DNA from: Anaeramoeba flamelloides
Lineage: Eukaryota > Metamonada > Anaeramoebidae
NCBI GenBank assembly: GCA_027625915.1
Contig: JANTQA010000057.1
Coordinates: 1-64,000 of the forward strand
Direction: 5' to 3'
Length of the DNA stretch: 64,000 bases
Positions 21,380 to 34,427 of the stretch are shown in pieces (position 1 is the stretch's first letter; the number at the start of each line of letters is the position of its first letter). The translations under genes and the position numbers were made by a program. The notes under the pieces are model-generated. The model searched no databases, was not told the DNA's origin, and saw only the letters and a program-made list of their open reading frames with translations.

Positions 21380-22263
21380 TATTAAAAATTCTTAACATAA
21401 GCTTAATTTCAAAAATAGGGGCAAATTTTTGATTGAAAAAAAATGTAGTTTCTCATTTAGTGAATACCAAAACTCAACCCAGAAAAATCAGAACTTAAAA
21501 CTAAAAAATAACTGTCTAAAACACCCTTTTCTGTTTTAATTATTATTTCTAATAAAAGAATAGAGAAAAGAAACCCATATAAAAAAAAATAAATCTGACC
21601 CTATTTTTGAAATGATTTTTCATCTTAAAATTATCCATTTAAGATTCACCATTGCTTCCAAGAACCTTTTGAAACAACTTTCCATCAGAGTTATCAGATT
21701 TTTACTATTTACGCATTTTGTATCAACCCAAACTTTCCTTGATACCTTTTTCAAGATAAAAAGAATCTCAACAAAAGAAAGAAAAAGAAAAAGAAAACAA
21801 AAAGAAAACGAAAACAAAACCAATTTTTTGAATGTACAACAAAGATAAAATGAATACGATCACATTCATCACATTGTCTCCAAATGAAAGAGAAAAGAAG
21901 ATCTTATTTGATCTAGCTATTTATTCACTTTTAAAGGAACAATTGTAACTCATTAAAGCAAATTTGGTTGATACTTGTTTTCGAAGCAAACACTTCTTGT
22001 GTGTTTTACTTTCTTTGAATTTTACAACCCCCTTCTCCAATGTTAATTAATCTCATCTCTTGAATATTAACGGTTTTCAAAAATGTTCTTGTTCATTCAA
22101 CATAAAAATAACAATATGGAATCATTTTGAAAGAAAAATTGCAAAAAAATGAATTCAACTTTGGGAAATTTTCATTAAAAGAAGATTTTTTCTTGATATT
22201 AAATATTCAATTATGACTTTTAAAAGATATTGGGTTCAAAATATTTGGTTAACGCAACACATA
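21380..22263. other. non-coding
   Basis: No gene recognised. Short open stretches near 21612-21848 end in Lys-Arg-Glu runs and do not look like a protein family. Confidence 0.4.
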
Positions 22264-22467
22264 TACAGTCAGTTTCACTTTTAAGGCACAAACTTTCAAC
22301 GAAATTTTAGGTACAAAAAAAATCTCAAATTAAAGCACAAAATTCAAATTCAAGTGAAAATAAATTGTGTGAAAAAAAAAATTCTGAAAAATTGTGCCTT
22401 AATTTGAGATTTTTTTGTTCCTTAAATTTCGTTGTAAGTTTGTACCTTAAAAGTGAAACTGACTGTA
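22264..22467. mobile_element. family D palindromic MITE, copy 1
   Basis: Starts TACAGTCAGTTTCACTTTTA and ends with its complement ...AAAGTGAAACTGACTGTA. Inner arms repeat GGCACAAA and AAATCTCAAATTAA words, so nearly the whole element folds on itself. TA at both ends fits a Tc1/mariner-type target duplication. Confidence 0.92.
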
Positions 22468-22578
22468 CAAAGTCCTACAATTAAAAAAAAACTTTAAAAT
22501 TCATTTTAACATATGGGGAACACTAAATAAAAAATATAAAAACAATCTCAATTTTTCATTTTTTTGAGGCTCTTGCAT

Positions 22579-22665
22579 TTTTCGAGTTATTGCCCAAAAT
22601 AGCTGTGAAAAATCACTATTAAAAAATTTGTATATAAAAATCGATTTTGGGCAATATCTCGAAAA
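22579..22665. repeat. 22-bp hairpin
   Basis: TTTTCGAGTTATTGCCCAAA (22579) and ATTTTGGGCAATATCTCGAAAA (22644) pair with about one or two mismatches across a 43-bp loop. The element lies between two family D copies and may be part of another small insertion. Confidence 0.75.
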
Positions 22666-22859
22666 CTAGACGTCCTAGAGAGTTCTAAACACCAAAAATT
22701 GATATTTAAGAAAATTTTGAATTTGTTGAGCAATAAAAAATTTTTTGATCCCAGGTTTATATTTACACTTGTGTAGCATTCTCCAAGAAGTAAGTTTTAA
22801 TTTGTGGTATTTCAATTAAAGATAAATAGAAAATCAAGTGAAAATTTTTCCCAAATTTA

Positions 22860-23060
22860 TACAGTCAGTTTCACTTTTAAGGCACAAACTTTCATCGAAA
22901 TTTAAGGCACAAAAAAAATCTCAAATTAAGGCACAAAATTTGGAATTTTAATTTTTACAATTTATTTTACTAGAAGCTGAATTTTGTGCTTTAATTTGAG
23001 ATTTTTTTTGTGCCTTAAATTTCGATGAAAGTTTGTGCCTTAAAAGTGAAACTGACTGTA
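22860..23060. mobile_element. family D palindromic MITE, copy 2
   Basis: Same ends and inner words as the copy at 22264 and flanked by TA. It lies only about 390 bp from the first copy in the same region. Confidence 0.92.
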
Positions 23061-24039
23061 ATTCAAATACCAGTAGTAAAGCTTGAGTAGATTTTTTTTT
23101 TTTTTGTGCAAAGGATTTTTCTTATTGTAGTGTAAATTCAAAGTATGAAATACCTTTCTCAAATCAAAACGTATTCTAATATTTTAAATTACTAAAAATG
23201 ATTCTTCGTATTTTAAGATTTAAAGATCAAAATTTCACTTTATATTTTTATTTATTTTCTCAATTAGTTTTTTTAGTTTTTAGATTTTGTGATTTCTTCA
23301 TTTACTAAAGGGGTAAAATTGAACAATTTAGATTCTTTAAACAATATCCCAATTAGCTCGAATCATAGTTACATGAATCATTTTAAAATGATAATCTAAA
23401 AATTGGTTTTGGAATTTCAGTCAAATTTCCCAATGAAATAACTTGATTGGGGATTTTTTTGAACTTTATTGCTTTAACAAAGTGTGAAAAGTATTAGATT
23501 TGGAATATTTAATCAATACACAAATTAAAATGTTTAATTGTTTCTTACATAATTATATTTAAAACGGGAATATATTTTTGTATATTTTTAATTAATGAGA
23601 AAAAATTGAATTTCACAAATTTTTATAAAATTGGGGGTATTTTTTGTTTAAAAATTATATAAGGATTTAATAAGCAAAAAAAAACAAGGAAGGTATGGAA
23701 TTTTATATTTGGATAAAAATTGAAATAATCATCATCTAAGAGTCAGAAATTTTATTTTGAACTCGAATTCTGAAATAATTGCACTATTTTAAAATTTAAA
23801 AAACACAATTGGGAATTTTTCTTTTAAAAATAATATCTGGGTTGTTTATTTCACTAACAAAAATAATCTTTTAAAGTACTAAAAAGTTCTTCAATAGAAT
23901 AATGGTGTTTCAAGAATATTGTTGAAAAGGAAAAATTAATTAGAAAAACAGAAACTCATTTTTTCAAATTTTAATTTTTTAAAAAAAAACAAAAAAAAAT
24001 AAAAATAAAAAAAAAAAAACACAAGCCAACTATTAAAAG
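23061..24039. other. non-coding upstream region of the coiled-coil gene
   Basis: AT-rich without coding features. The 100 bases before the start codon are A-rich (runs of A separated by single C, G or T), which may be the 5' leader. No TATA-type or initiator motif can be singled out. Confidence 0.45.
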
Positions 24040-26847
24040 ATGAACACCACACCTGATCTTGGTGTACTTATCCAAAAAAATCGGAACTTACAAGAAGCAC
24101 AAAAGGATCTCGTTCATAAAATCAATCAATTTAAACAAAGCAAGCAAAAACAATTTTCACAATACAACGAGAGTATTCAAAGCAAAATCTCTCTTCTGAG
24201 TCAATACCACAAAAAAAACCTATTAAACGAAACGTTAAAGCAGGAGTCTAGTCTGAATTTTCAAAAACTAAGGTCTTTAAAGAACAGGCTTGGAGAGATT
24301 CGTATGGGGCAATATCAAAAAAGGGGAAATAATGAGAACAATCAACTTACAGGCATAGCTGGAGATCCCAATCTGAATAAAAATCAGGTTAATAACAATA
24401 ATAAGAAGAAGAAAAAGAAGAAGAAGGAGAAGGAGAGTAACAACGAATCGAGCCAATCAGACAACAGAAACACACCGAATCAAGTCAACGATCAAAAGTC
24501 TCAAATAATGGATCAAAGATTAGAATCCTTGAAAATTTCAAATGATCTTTTTAAAAAGATGTTCCTAAGGTTATTTAATTTAAATCAGTTGTGTCAACAG
24601 TTAGTTGGTCTTCAGCAATCTGAGAAACAATTAAAAAAACAATTTTTTCAGGTACTTTTCTCATTATCCATCAGGAGCAATAATCTCTCTTTACAGTCGC
24701 TGGGCAAAAGGCTTAATTACCAGTTCACACAAAGCGAAACTCAAGAAGAAACCGTTCAACGTCTCCTTGTGGCCTACAACCATTACAAAGCCCAATCTCC
24801 CATTTTACAAAGCCAAATCCAATCCAATCTGGACTCTTTAATAACTGGCACCAAGTATGGGAATAGGCTTTTGATTCTAAAGCAAAACCAAAGCAACGAT
24901 AATGATCAAATAAAATCCCAGATCTTAACAATCACGGAGCAATTATTTCGTCTTAAGCACACGCTCAGTCATTCGCAGCAAGCCATTTATTCATCAAAGC
25001 AGCAAATCAATGAGATTCGAATTAAAAAACGAAAGTTATTATTTGAAAACCAACGTTCTTCTAATGACATCTCAAACCTAGCCGAGCTAAGGCAAAACAG
25101 AACAAACCTAATTGAAAATCTGTTTATCAATTGCGAGCGATTATTTGTGAAAATTAAACAAACACAAAATAATCTCGAATATTATGAACAAAAATATAAT
25201 TTACTTTGCCAAACCAGCTCATTTGGCTTAAGAAAAAAACAAATAAAGGAACTCAATAACGAACTAATTCAAATAAGGGATAAGAATGATCAATTAAAAA
25301 TAAAAATCGAAAATTTTTCCAAAATCAATGATATCGCTGGGAGTAAAAATGGTATCACCGGTAATGGTAATATGAATGGCAATATGGGTGCGAATAGAAA
25401 TAGGTTAAAAACTCAGCAAAGAGTCAGAAAAGAAATCAAACGATTTAACGAAAAAATTTTTAAATTTAAAAATATTATCAAAATTATTGATAAGAACATC
25501 GAAAAATTCACTCAAAAAAGAGAATTTTGGATCAAGCAAATATATATTCTTGCAGATTTTGAAAAATTAAATAAAAAAATTAAAGAATTGCAAAATAAAA
25601 ATATAAACATCCTTCTTTATATTGATCAAACGGAAATACAAAACGAAATTATTCAAGATAAAATTGAAAACTTTAAGAATATTTACCAGTCCATAAATTT
25701 AAAAGTCCAAGAAAAGGTGACCGAAAAGCATAGAATTGGTCTGCAGAACCAATTAAATTTAAAAATGGAAAAAAAAATTAAAAATGAAAATTATCAAGGC
25801 AATGAAAAGGTGGGGAGCGAAAGAAAAGGTAAGGGGGAAGGGAAAAGAAAAGTGATGGTAAAGGAAATGAAAAAAACCCAGAACGGGAATTCTAAATCTA
25901 TAAGTGTAAACGAGATTCAGGATTTGAAATCAAATAATGATCAGGATCAAAATGATAATGAGACTGTGACTGTGAATGAGAATGAGAATGAGCATGAGAA
26001 TGATAATGATAGTATGGACGATCATAAAAAAACCTTAAACACAAGTATATCAGCTACATTTGAAAAAGTATCCTCACCAAGGGTTTATCGAAAAATGAGT
26101 CTAGCTACAAAACCACCAAAGCAAACGTTTGTAGATGAAATTTATAATCCTTATTTAAATTATTCAAAGATGAATAAAGAAAGTGAAGAGCAAAGTAAAG
26201 CCCAGGGTGGGCAAAATGAACGGGTTGGAGAAATGACTACATCCAATAATGTCGCCTTCTCGCAGAAAACCGAGCAAAGCAATAAAAAAAATGTTAACCA
26301 CTCTCCAATCAAGCAATTGCATAATGAAATAGAGGAAATAAAGCGGAAAAGGAAAAATCTAATTACGCAAAAAAAGCAAAATGGAGTCCTGATATTTGAT
26401 AAAAGTGAAATTATCGATATGGAATATGAAGGCTATGCAAAATTAATATCTATTTCAGACGAGTCAAAAAATAAAAAAAAGAAAAAAAAAAATCGGTTTA
26501 AATTTAAACGAAAAAAAAAATCTCAGAATAAATATTTAGTTTTGCAAAAACAATATTTAATTATCTTTCCTGAGTTTGGTATTGAATCAGAGCATGTTTT
26601 AGAGATCAGTCTCATACATTGTAAATCAACAACAAATCATAATTTTAAGAAAAATAAAAAACATCTTTTAAAAAAAAAAAAGAATAAATTTGTTAATGAG
26701 AATGAGGATTTTAATAATAAATTTAATAATACTTTTTTAGAAATTAACCATCCTGAAAAAAAGTTAATTTTGTCATTCACCAATCGCCAGTTGCAAATGG
26801 AATGGAAAAGAAGAATTGAAAACTTGCAAATGCTTGATCAAAATTAA
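24040..26847 (+). CDS. coiled-coil protein with a C-terminal PH-like domain
   Basis: A single 935-codon frame without introns runs from the ATG at 24040 to a TAA. Residues 1-110 and about 160-590 are heptad-rich coiled coil (for example LNKKIKELQNKNINILL), separated by an Asn/Lys-rich linker (about 115-155). Residues about 600-790 are low complexity, with an Asn-Glu run. From about 795 there is a PH-like fold: YEGYAKLISISDE, a Lys-rich insertion, NKYLVLQKQYLIIFPE, ISLIHCK, then LEINHPEKKLILSF and a final helix with the signature Trp (QMEWKRRIENLQ). PH domains bind phosphoinositides or proteins, so a membrane-associated scaffold is likely. The frame stays open through many A8-A10 runs, which argues for selection. 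The exact orthologue is not recognised. Confidence 0.9.
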   Translation: MNTTPDLGVLIQKNRNLQEAQKDLVHKINQFKQSKQKQFSQYNESIQSKISLLSQYHKKNLLNETLKQESSLNFQKLRSLKNRLGEIRMGQYQKRGNNENNQLTGIAGDPNLNKNQVNNNNKKKKKKKKEKESNNESSQSDNRNTPNQVNDQKSQIMDQRLESLKISNDLFKKMFLRLFNLNQLCQQLVGLQQSEKQLKKQFFQVLFSLSIRSNNLSLQSLGKRLNYQFTQSETQEETVQRLLVAYNHYKAQSPILQSQIQSNLDSLITGTKYGNRLLILKQNQSNDNDQIKSQILTITEQLFRLKHTLSHSQQAIYSSKQQINEIRIKKRKLLFENQRSSNDISNLAELRQNRTNLIENLFINCERLFVKIKQTQNNLEYYEQKYNLLCQTSSFGLRKKQIKELNNELIQIRDKNDQLKIKIENFSKINDIAGSKNGITGNGNMNGNMGANRNRLKTQQRVRKEIKRFNEKIFKFKNIIKIIDKNIEKFTQKREFWIKQIYILADFEKLNKKIKELQNKNINILLYIDQTEIQNEIIQDKIENFKNIYQSINLKVQEKVTEKHRIGLQNQLNLKMEKKIKNENYQGNEKVGSERKGKGEGKRKVMVKEMKKTQNGNSKSISVNEIQDLKSNNDQDQNDNETVTVNENENEHENDNDSMDDHKKTLNTSISATFEKVSSPRVYRKMSLATKPPKQTFVDEIYNPYLNYSKMNKESEEQSKAQGGQNERVGEMTTSNNVAFSQKTEQSNKKNVNHSPIKQLHNEIEEIKRKRKNLITQKKQNGVLIFDKSEIIDMEYEGYAKLISISDESKNKKKKKKNRFKFKRKKKSQNKYLVLQKQYLIIFPEFGIESEHVLEISLIHCKSTTNHNFKKNKKHLLKKKKNKFVNENEDFNNKFNNTFLEINHPEKKLILSFTNRQLQMEWKRRIENLQMLDQN

Positions 26848-26964
26848 TAATAATTCTTTGTTTTGTTTTTTTATTTTTGATATTTGTCTTCAAGATTTGA
26901 AGTTTTTAATTAATTATTTTTTTTATTTTTGGTTTTTTATTAAAAATGTAATTTATGTTTGAAT

Positions 26965-26999
<35 letters not shown>

Positions 27000-27156
27000 C
27001 GCTAATATTATATTTCAAAAACGAAATTAGATTAATAAGAAAATGTGAATATTTTATAAACAATTTGGATTATTTTTATTTTTTTTGTAATGCTTATTTA
27101 AAATTTAATAAAGAATAGAAAATCTATTTTAAATATTGTAATCCATTCTAGGGAAT
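26848..27156. other. 3' flank of the coiled-coil gene
   Basis: T-rich sequence with an uninterrupted T run of about 33 bases at 26967-26999. Transcription termination or polyadenylation signals of the upstream gene would lie here; no defined motif was seen. Confidence 0.5.
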
Positions 27157-27694
27157 TAAAAACTCAATTCCAAAATTTTGTACACAGTTGATACAAACTA
27201 AGAATATCATTAATGCACTTAACATTTAATTTAAAAATAATTTTGATTTTACAAACTATTTCATTTTGTATCTTATTTGTTTTGTTTATGTTTCTTTTTT
27301 TCCAGTTACGTAATCTGTTTGGTTTGATCTGGAAATTTTTTTCAATGGATGATCGAAGGTTAGTGATGAGTTTAGTTAATAGAAAAATCACATGCAATTG
27401 GTCGATGGTATCTTATCATTGGATCAATCAACAATTGTTGGTGAAATTTTAACAAATTTACCAATTAAATTTTTATTTCAGCTAGTTTCATCATTTTGGA
27501 TAGACTGAATTTTTATTTTTTTAATTTTATATTTTTTTCTTTTATTAGGATGAAAATAGGTACTTATAAAAACATTAATACTGGGATACTTAAATGTGGT
27601 TAAATCTTAGCTTGGGAAAAATAAAATAAATTGTGAGTTTTTTTTTTGACTATTTTTGATTTTGAGTGTGTCAAATTTTTTGGAATCGGGTTTA
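27157..27694 (-). mobile_element. family A MITE, copy 2, with a transposase-like remnant
   Basis: Ends: left AACTCAATTCCAAAATTTTG, right GTGTGTCAAATTTTTTGGAA then GGGTTTA, inverted relative to each other. The interior carries an open stretch, 27213-27452, containing MDDRRLVMSLVNRKIT, also found in the copy at 41094 (MVDRRLVLSLLNWKIT). It looks like the N-terminal remnant of a parent Tc1/mariner-type gene. Confidence 0.8.
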
Positions 27695-29801
27695 ATAATA
27701 ATCAAGAATAATATTATTTGGTTATTGTATTTAAGAAACCCGAATTGCATATCCATCTGTAATTATCATTCATATAAATAAATTTTTTAATATAAACGAA
27801 TTTTTGATTCACTTTTAATGAATTCCTTAGAAAATTTTGTTCCAGTAAATATCGAGTTAGTTGTTATTATATTTGATACAGATCTGCAATTTTTACTATC
27901 TTAAAATTAGAAAATTGAAAAAAAAATAATTTCAAAAAAAAAAAAAGGTTTTAAAAAGTTGTGACTAAATTTTTTTTTCAATCATTAGTATTCTTTTAAA
28001 GATAAAGATTTATTAAATCAAACAGAAGATCACAAACATCGAAATTTATGAATTTTTTGATGGTATATTAAAAGTCAAACAAAATTTATTTTTATTAAAA
28101 TTTTCAAATTTAATTATAAAATTATGTATCTCTGAGAATTTGTGTTTAAAAGTGTTCAAAATTTTGTTTGAGGTGGTTGGAATATTTATTGAGTAATTTT
28201 AATTTTTGGGTTTTTTCATGGATATATGGTAGATTCTTTAAATGGGGAATTTATCTTGAAATGTAGATTTTTTTCAAAATTCTTAATTTTTTTTTAAACA
28301 GGCTCTAGTTTTTTACTGTGAAATTAATTCATACTCAAGGGGTGGCTTGAAACCTAACCGGTTATTTTAGAATTGTACTTTTTTTGAACAGAAAAATTCA
28401 AATAAATAAAATTTTAAAAGGAATACCATTATCAAAAAAAAACAATTAAAAATTAATTTAAATAAATTATCAATTTCAAAAAAATAAAATTAAAAAAAAA
28501 ATCCATCTTTTCTTATTTTAAATTAACATAGGGTTAAATTTAATCAATTTTCAACAAATTATATTCTTCTAGTACCAAATGGGTGTATTTTTATTTAATA
28601 TAATGTGGAAATTGTTTGTAGCCTACCATATTAACAAATTGGGGATTCTAGTGCATTCTTGCAGATAAAAAAATGAAAAATTTGAGAAATAAAGTAAAAA
28701 TGGAAAAAAAAAGTTTGTTATCTCAAATAGCACCAAAAAGTGACACTTGAAAACTCGCACAGTTGTGTTTAAAATTATAATCCCGGTTTATTCAAATTAT
28801 AAAAGAGAGTGTACCACTTTGCTACTTTTTTTCAATAAAATATCCTGGTTTTTAGTTGTTGGTTTTTGGATAAAGATCACCCACAAGATATTGGTTAGTT
28901 TTTAATTGGTATTGGAAACTTAAAAAAATTGCAAAATTATGTTTTACCATGACTAAAATATTTCTTAACAGCAATAATCCAACCCTTAAAAAAAATCAAA
29001 CAATTTTTCCTCACAAAAATGAAACTAAAAGAAAAGAAATAGAAAAAATAATATCACATAATAAATTATAGAAAATTAACAGCTACTAAGAAAACCAAGA
29101 AATTTTCAAAAAATTCAAAGATGGGTCCCAAAGATTAAAACCAATCTTGTTTAAACTTTAAATCGAAAGATGAAATTGTAGAAAACAATGAATTTATTTC
29201 AAGTATAAAATATACTCGGCAAAAAAAAAACATAATCTATGAAAACAAGAAAAGATATTGAACAAACATTATGTTTAAAAAATAAAAAAAAAAGGGGGGG
29301 TGTGGATGAAAAAAAAAATAAAATTTTCTTATTTTTGAATTTAATTTGATGAATAATTAATAAAATTTTATAAAAATAATAAAATCAAGATTAAAACCCA
29401 AATAATAAATAATTTAAATGATAATTTAAATAATAAGAAGATCCTTAATGGGAAGATAAATTCAAATAAAAATGATTAAAATGCTGTTATTAAAGAAACT
29501 TTTCAAAGGAAATCCCCAAATTCGTTTAAATTTTTTAAAAAATTTTGTATATTTTAAATATATAAAAAACAATACTTTTAAATATAATGATTTAAATTGG
29601 TAATTAAAAATTGGAAAGAAAAATTAGAATGAAAATTAAAATTAAATTAATAATAATAAAACGAATAGTTTTTATTTCAAGATTTCAGGAAGTCCAAAAA
29701 AAATATAAAATCCATTTTATTAAACAAATATTTTATTTAATTTTCAAAATTTAAATCAAAAAAAAAAAAAAAAAAAAAACGAACAATCATTCTTAATTCA
29801 A

Positions 29802-29872
<71 letters not shown>

Positions 29873-30384
29873 ATAGAAAGATGATTTATTTGTATATGGG
29901 ATAAATGATATTAATATTATAAATTTAAAAATTAATTTTTTTTTAATAATAATTTTTTTTCAAACTGAAATCAAAAAAATTTAGTGGAAAAAAAAAGATT
30001 AGAATATTTTATTCCAAAATTTTGGGATATTTATTTATAAATTCTTGCATTTTTTTTCTAAGTATGGGTGGTATTTATTGGCAATTAGAAATTTAAATAT
30101 ATATTTATAATAAAAATATAAATAAAAATGAAATTAAAAATCAACAATTTATTTAACTATATATAAAAATCTAAAAAAGTTCAACAAAAAAAGAACAAAA
30201 TGTATTTTATTCGACTAGTGTACATTTAAAAAAAATGAGTTAAAAAAGTTTACATACTATTAATAATAAAGATCAATATTTATATAGTCTGGTGGAATTG
30301 TAGTACAAACTGGACTAAATGTAATTTCAGTTATTTATTTAGAAAAGATCTTTAATAAATCACTCGATATTTTAATGTTAAATA
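27695..30384. other. non-coding; contains a dispersed repeat and a (TA)n tract
   Basis: No gene recognised. Bases about 28140-29020 resemble about 47330-48680 inside the importin intron (CTTGAAAC, TTCAAATAA and AAAATTATAAT landmarks in the same order). A (TA)n microsatellite spans 29803-29868, preceded by an A run at 29760-29779. Confidence 0.5.
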
Positions 30385-30918
30385 TAAACTAAAATTCAAA
30401 ATTTTCTACATAGCTAAAATGTTACAAACAATCACAATAATATAATTTCATTGAAATTGGGGATAATTTTAATTTTTGTAAATTATGAAAATCATTTTTT
30501 CATCTTTTCGTTTTTGTTTTCATTCCATTGTTTGAATTAAGTAATTTGCTTCGTTCGATCAAAAATTTTTTTCAAAGATTGATATTAGGTTAAAGCCAAG
30601 TTTTTCCAAATAGAAGAACTCAAATAAAATTAGTTGGTAATATCTAACTTTGATCGATCAATATTCCTAATAGAATTTCAACAAATTTAACAAATGTATT
30701 TTTTTGTTTTGCTCTCTCCAAAATTTTTAACACGCCTATGATTTATTTGTATTGATAATTATTTATTTATAGTTTTGTGAGTATTGTACTTTATAAAAAA
30801 GTGTTGACATTTCAATTAGTGAATGGTTCTAACTGGTATTTCTTCTTGGATTGATTAAATAAGGTTTTTTTTTAACAAATCGAATTTTGGTGTGTTAAAA
30901 ATTTTGAATTGAGGTTTA
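30385..30918 (-). mobile_element. family A MITE, copy 3
   Basis: Left end TAAACTAAAATTCAAAATTT, right end GTTAAAAATTTTGAATTG then AGGTTTA; inverted relative to the copy at 14260, with which it shares both ends and the ATCGATCAA block. About 534 bp. Confidence 0.85.
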
Positions 30919-31338
30919 TATTACGAAATAAAAATTCATAACAATGTTTTATTCCTAAAATTTTGTGATTTTTATTCTTAAACTCATAAAAATGTTTTAA
31001 ATATGGTGATTTTGATTGGAAATGGGGAATTTAAATTATATATAAAAATAAAAATGAGAATTAAAATGAAAAAGAAAACAAAAATCAACATTTTATTACT
31101 TTTTATATTAAAATTCATAAAATTCAACAAAAATAATTCAAAAAAAACTTTATTTGACAAATATTGTAATTTTTTTTCAATGTTTAGAATAAAAAAGGCA
31201 ATCGTATAATGTTTTTTCTTCAATAAATTGGATTTTTTTAAATTTTGGTGAACATATTTAATTGGGTCTTTTTTGAAAATCCTAAAATATTGTTGAAATT
31301 CCATTTTGCATTCATCTCATCTTTTCATTAACTTCTAT

Positions 31339-31374
<36 letters not shown>

Positions 31375-31384
31375 CCATTTCTTA

Positions 31385-31580
31385 TACTGTCAGTTTCACC
31401 TTTAAGACAGATACTTTGAATGAAAATTAAGGTATAAAAAAAAAGCAAATTAAGGCACATGATTTCGTATTTTTTTTTTGGATTTATTTTCCGAGGATTC
31501 ATAGTTTGTGCCTATATTTGGATTTTTATTGTGCCTTAATTTTATTAGAAGTTTGTGTCTTAAAAGTGGAAATAACTAAA
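31385..31580. mobile_element. family D palindromic MITE, decayed copy
   Basis: TACTGTCAGTTTCACC at the left and GTCTTAAAAGTGGAAATAAC at the right are degenerate family D ends; the inner GTGCCTTAATTT words remain. It lies just left of a (TA)n tract and family B copy 1. Confidence 0.75.
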
Positions 31581-31581
31581 G

Positions 31582-31616
<35 letters not shown>

Positions 31617-31627
<11 letters not shown>

Positions 31628-32316
31628 TCAGTCAAAGGGGCCCAGTTGTAATGGTATAATACATGCGTTTAAAGGGTTTGCATAGATATTAGAAGAAAAT
31701 TTTTATTTTGCAAATTATCAAAATTGAAATCATTTTTTCACATTTCTATACATTTTTGTTTTTTTTTTTTCGATTTTTTTTTTAAAAACGTCATTCATTT
31801 GCAAAAAATTTTTTATTGCAAGATCAATGGTCACTTGGTAAAAACGTGTTATTCTAATGCCATTGAAACCATGTAAAGATTGTTGAGAAATCTATTGATT
31901 TCTATTGCAATTCAATTTGATCTTTGATCTTGATATTTGTTTAATAAATTTGAAAATTTTTCACTTCGTTTTCATTTCCTTTTTCAAATAGAGACCACAA
32001 ATACCAACAAACTTTGTTTAGGGGCTTAATTTCTAAAAGAAAAGTACGGAAAATGAAGTGAAAAATGATTCATATTTATTATTCAAATACCAGTAGAAGT
32101 TCAAAACGAACATCGTTGTTTTTCTCAATAGGGACCTAAGAATTTGAGTTTTTCAATTTTTAAGAAAAGCTATTGATTAATTAGTTTTCTTTCAGACATG
32201 TATCAACATTTCTTTTAGGTGTATTATTCTCTTTATTTCTTATTTGTTCTTCAAAGGTCAATTATATAAAATAATTAATATTTGAAAAAAACTTTGGGCC
32301 CCTTTGACTGAAACAG

Positions 32317-32322
<6 letters not shown>
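31617..32322 (+). mobile_element. family B MITE, copy 1, inside a (TA)n tract
   Basis: Left end TAAACTATTTTTCAGTCAAA then GGGGCCCA; right end TGGGCCCCTTTGACTGAAAC then AGAGTTTA. The inverted ends match over about 28 bp with few differences. Length is 706 bp, against 701 bp in copy 2. TA repeats lie on both sides (31584-31618 and 32321-32349), so it inserted into a TA microsatellite, as expected of a TA-targeting element. No coding capacity. Confidence 0.92.
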
Positions 32323-32356
<34 letters not shown>

Positions 32357-34427
32357 AGGTATTTCCAAAAAGTGGTATTTGTTTTTTTCATTTCATAAAA
32401 AATTATCTTGTTGAAGAAGATATTCCTTAATCGGTAATATTAAATTAAGTTAAACACTAATACCAATTGTACAAATCGCTAAGGTATTTATTCAAAAATA
32501 TGTTGGATTGAATTATTTCTGTCAAAAGAAAGAATAAAAATAGCACTTTGTTTAGTGAAAATAATACACTACCAATTTCAATAAAAAATGGAAATATGGA
32601 AAGGGTCCAAATGATTTTTGAAACAATAAAATGTGGTTATATGTTTTATATTCTATCGAAATTTTGTTGAGATTAAACAAGTTATGAAAACGGTTTTTTC
32701 AATCAAAAAAAAATAATAAATGTCAATTATAGCTCTAAAAAATATCAGATAAAATCGAGATCAGAAAATTTAGTATTTTTTATTTATGTAATACAATACT
32801 AAGAAAAAAAATGAATTGTTATAAAGAATCAATAAATGGTAGTAAGTGATTTTGGATATTTAAATACTATTTTGCGGATTAATTTTAAAGGATATATTTT
32901 AAATTAAATTTTCCTTACTTTGTTGGAAATAGCTTATATATATTATCATTTAAAAATAATTTAGAAGCTTAATGGGTAATTTTTTACTTTTAAATGTTAT
33001 TCGCTGTTGTTAACTATCTGTTATTATTTTCATGGATTAATTCACCCAAAACTTTATTATTTAAGGACTGGTAAATTAAATCACTGTTTCTATCTTTTTT
33101 TTATTTCTTGATATATAGAATATTTTTCCTTATTTTTCCGAATGCAGAAAAAAAAAGGAATTTTACTCCCCGAATAATAAAATCGATCAAAATAAAAAAT
33201 TATTTTTAAATTTTTCAAGATAAGTTATACAGTGTCGTTATGTCTTAGCACAGGAAAAAAATTCTACTTAAATTCATTTTTTCTGGGACGAAGAGTGTTT
33301 TTCTTGAATGTATCTCTTACAAAAATAAAAAATAATTATTATTCTTTTCAATTAGACTTTTTAAAATCTCTTTTTTGTTGAAAAGGGGTGTAAAAGATCT
33401 GTTTGAACCATCTTCAAGATATAAAAAACAAAGGTGGTCTATTTTGTGCATACAAAAAAAAAATTCCCAAAAATCTCTGATCACAAAGAAAGACCGATAT
33501 TTAAAATAACAATCAGAAAAATTGTTCACTTTATTATCCTTTTTTTCTTAAACCCAAAAAAACCTCCAAAGAAAATATATTGAAATATTGAATCCTGTTT
33601 ATTTGTTTGGTGTTGTTATTGTACACTCTTAGTTAACTAAGGGTCCTAAATAAAACAAATATTTCAGATTTAAAAAAATGAATATCAGCTCAAATTTAAT
33701 CCCAATTGAATTTTAAATACCAATAATTTGCAATTGAAAAATCAAAATTTTTCTTCTTAAGAGTGTTAATCAGTATACTCACATTGTTGAATATGTAACT
33801 AAAAAACAAGAATATTCTAAAAAGTCTTTTCCCAGCCTATTACAAGAGAGCGAAAAAATATAAAAAAAAATTTTTGCAAAAATTGAAAAAAAATCTCAAC
33901 TTTTAAACATTAAACCCACATTTATTATTAAATATCCCATGGTATATTACTAACAATCTGTGTATATTCCTAATCAAATTCAAATTTTGGAAATAAATTG
34001 TAAGAAAAATTCATTTTTATTATTTAACAGTCATTAAAAAAATCTGGCTAATTTTCTAATAAAATAACGAAGACCCAAAATAACCTGACCTTAAGCTTCA
34101 ACAAGAAGATCTTTATTCCTTTTTTTAACATAAACCTTAATTAAATATAAAAAATAAGAATATAAAAAAATCAAACAAAAGATTTTGAAATAATGTGGTT
34201 GTGTTTCGTTTATTTCTTACTTTTAACCAAAAAACAAAAAAAAAAAGACAAAATTTTTGACTAATAGAAAAAAAGATAATTTTTTTTTTTAATTTTTCGT
34301 TTTTCTTTAAACATTAGCAAAGTTAACACCACAAACAAAATTAAAAAACATTGGAAAATGGAACAGAAACAACTGCGCTTCTTTTTTTTTTTTTTTTTTT
34401 TTTGAAAGTTATTGTTTTAGGTTGGTT
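32323..34427. other. non-coding
   Basis: No gene recognised. Bases about 33600-33790 resemble about 63240-63420 (ACTAAG.GTCCTAAAT, ATAT.ACAGA.TT landmarks), so another dispersed repeat is present. The last 250 bases are the 3' flank of the coactosin gene with a T run at 34383-34403. Confidence 0.5.
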
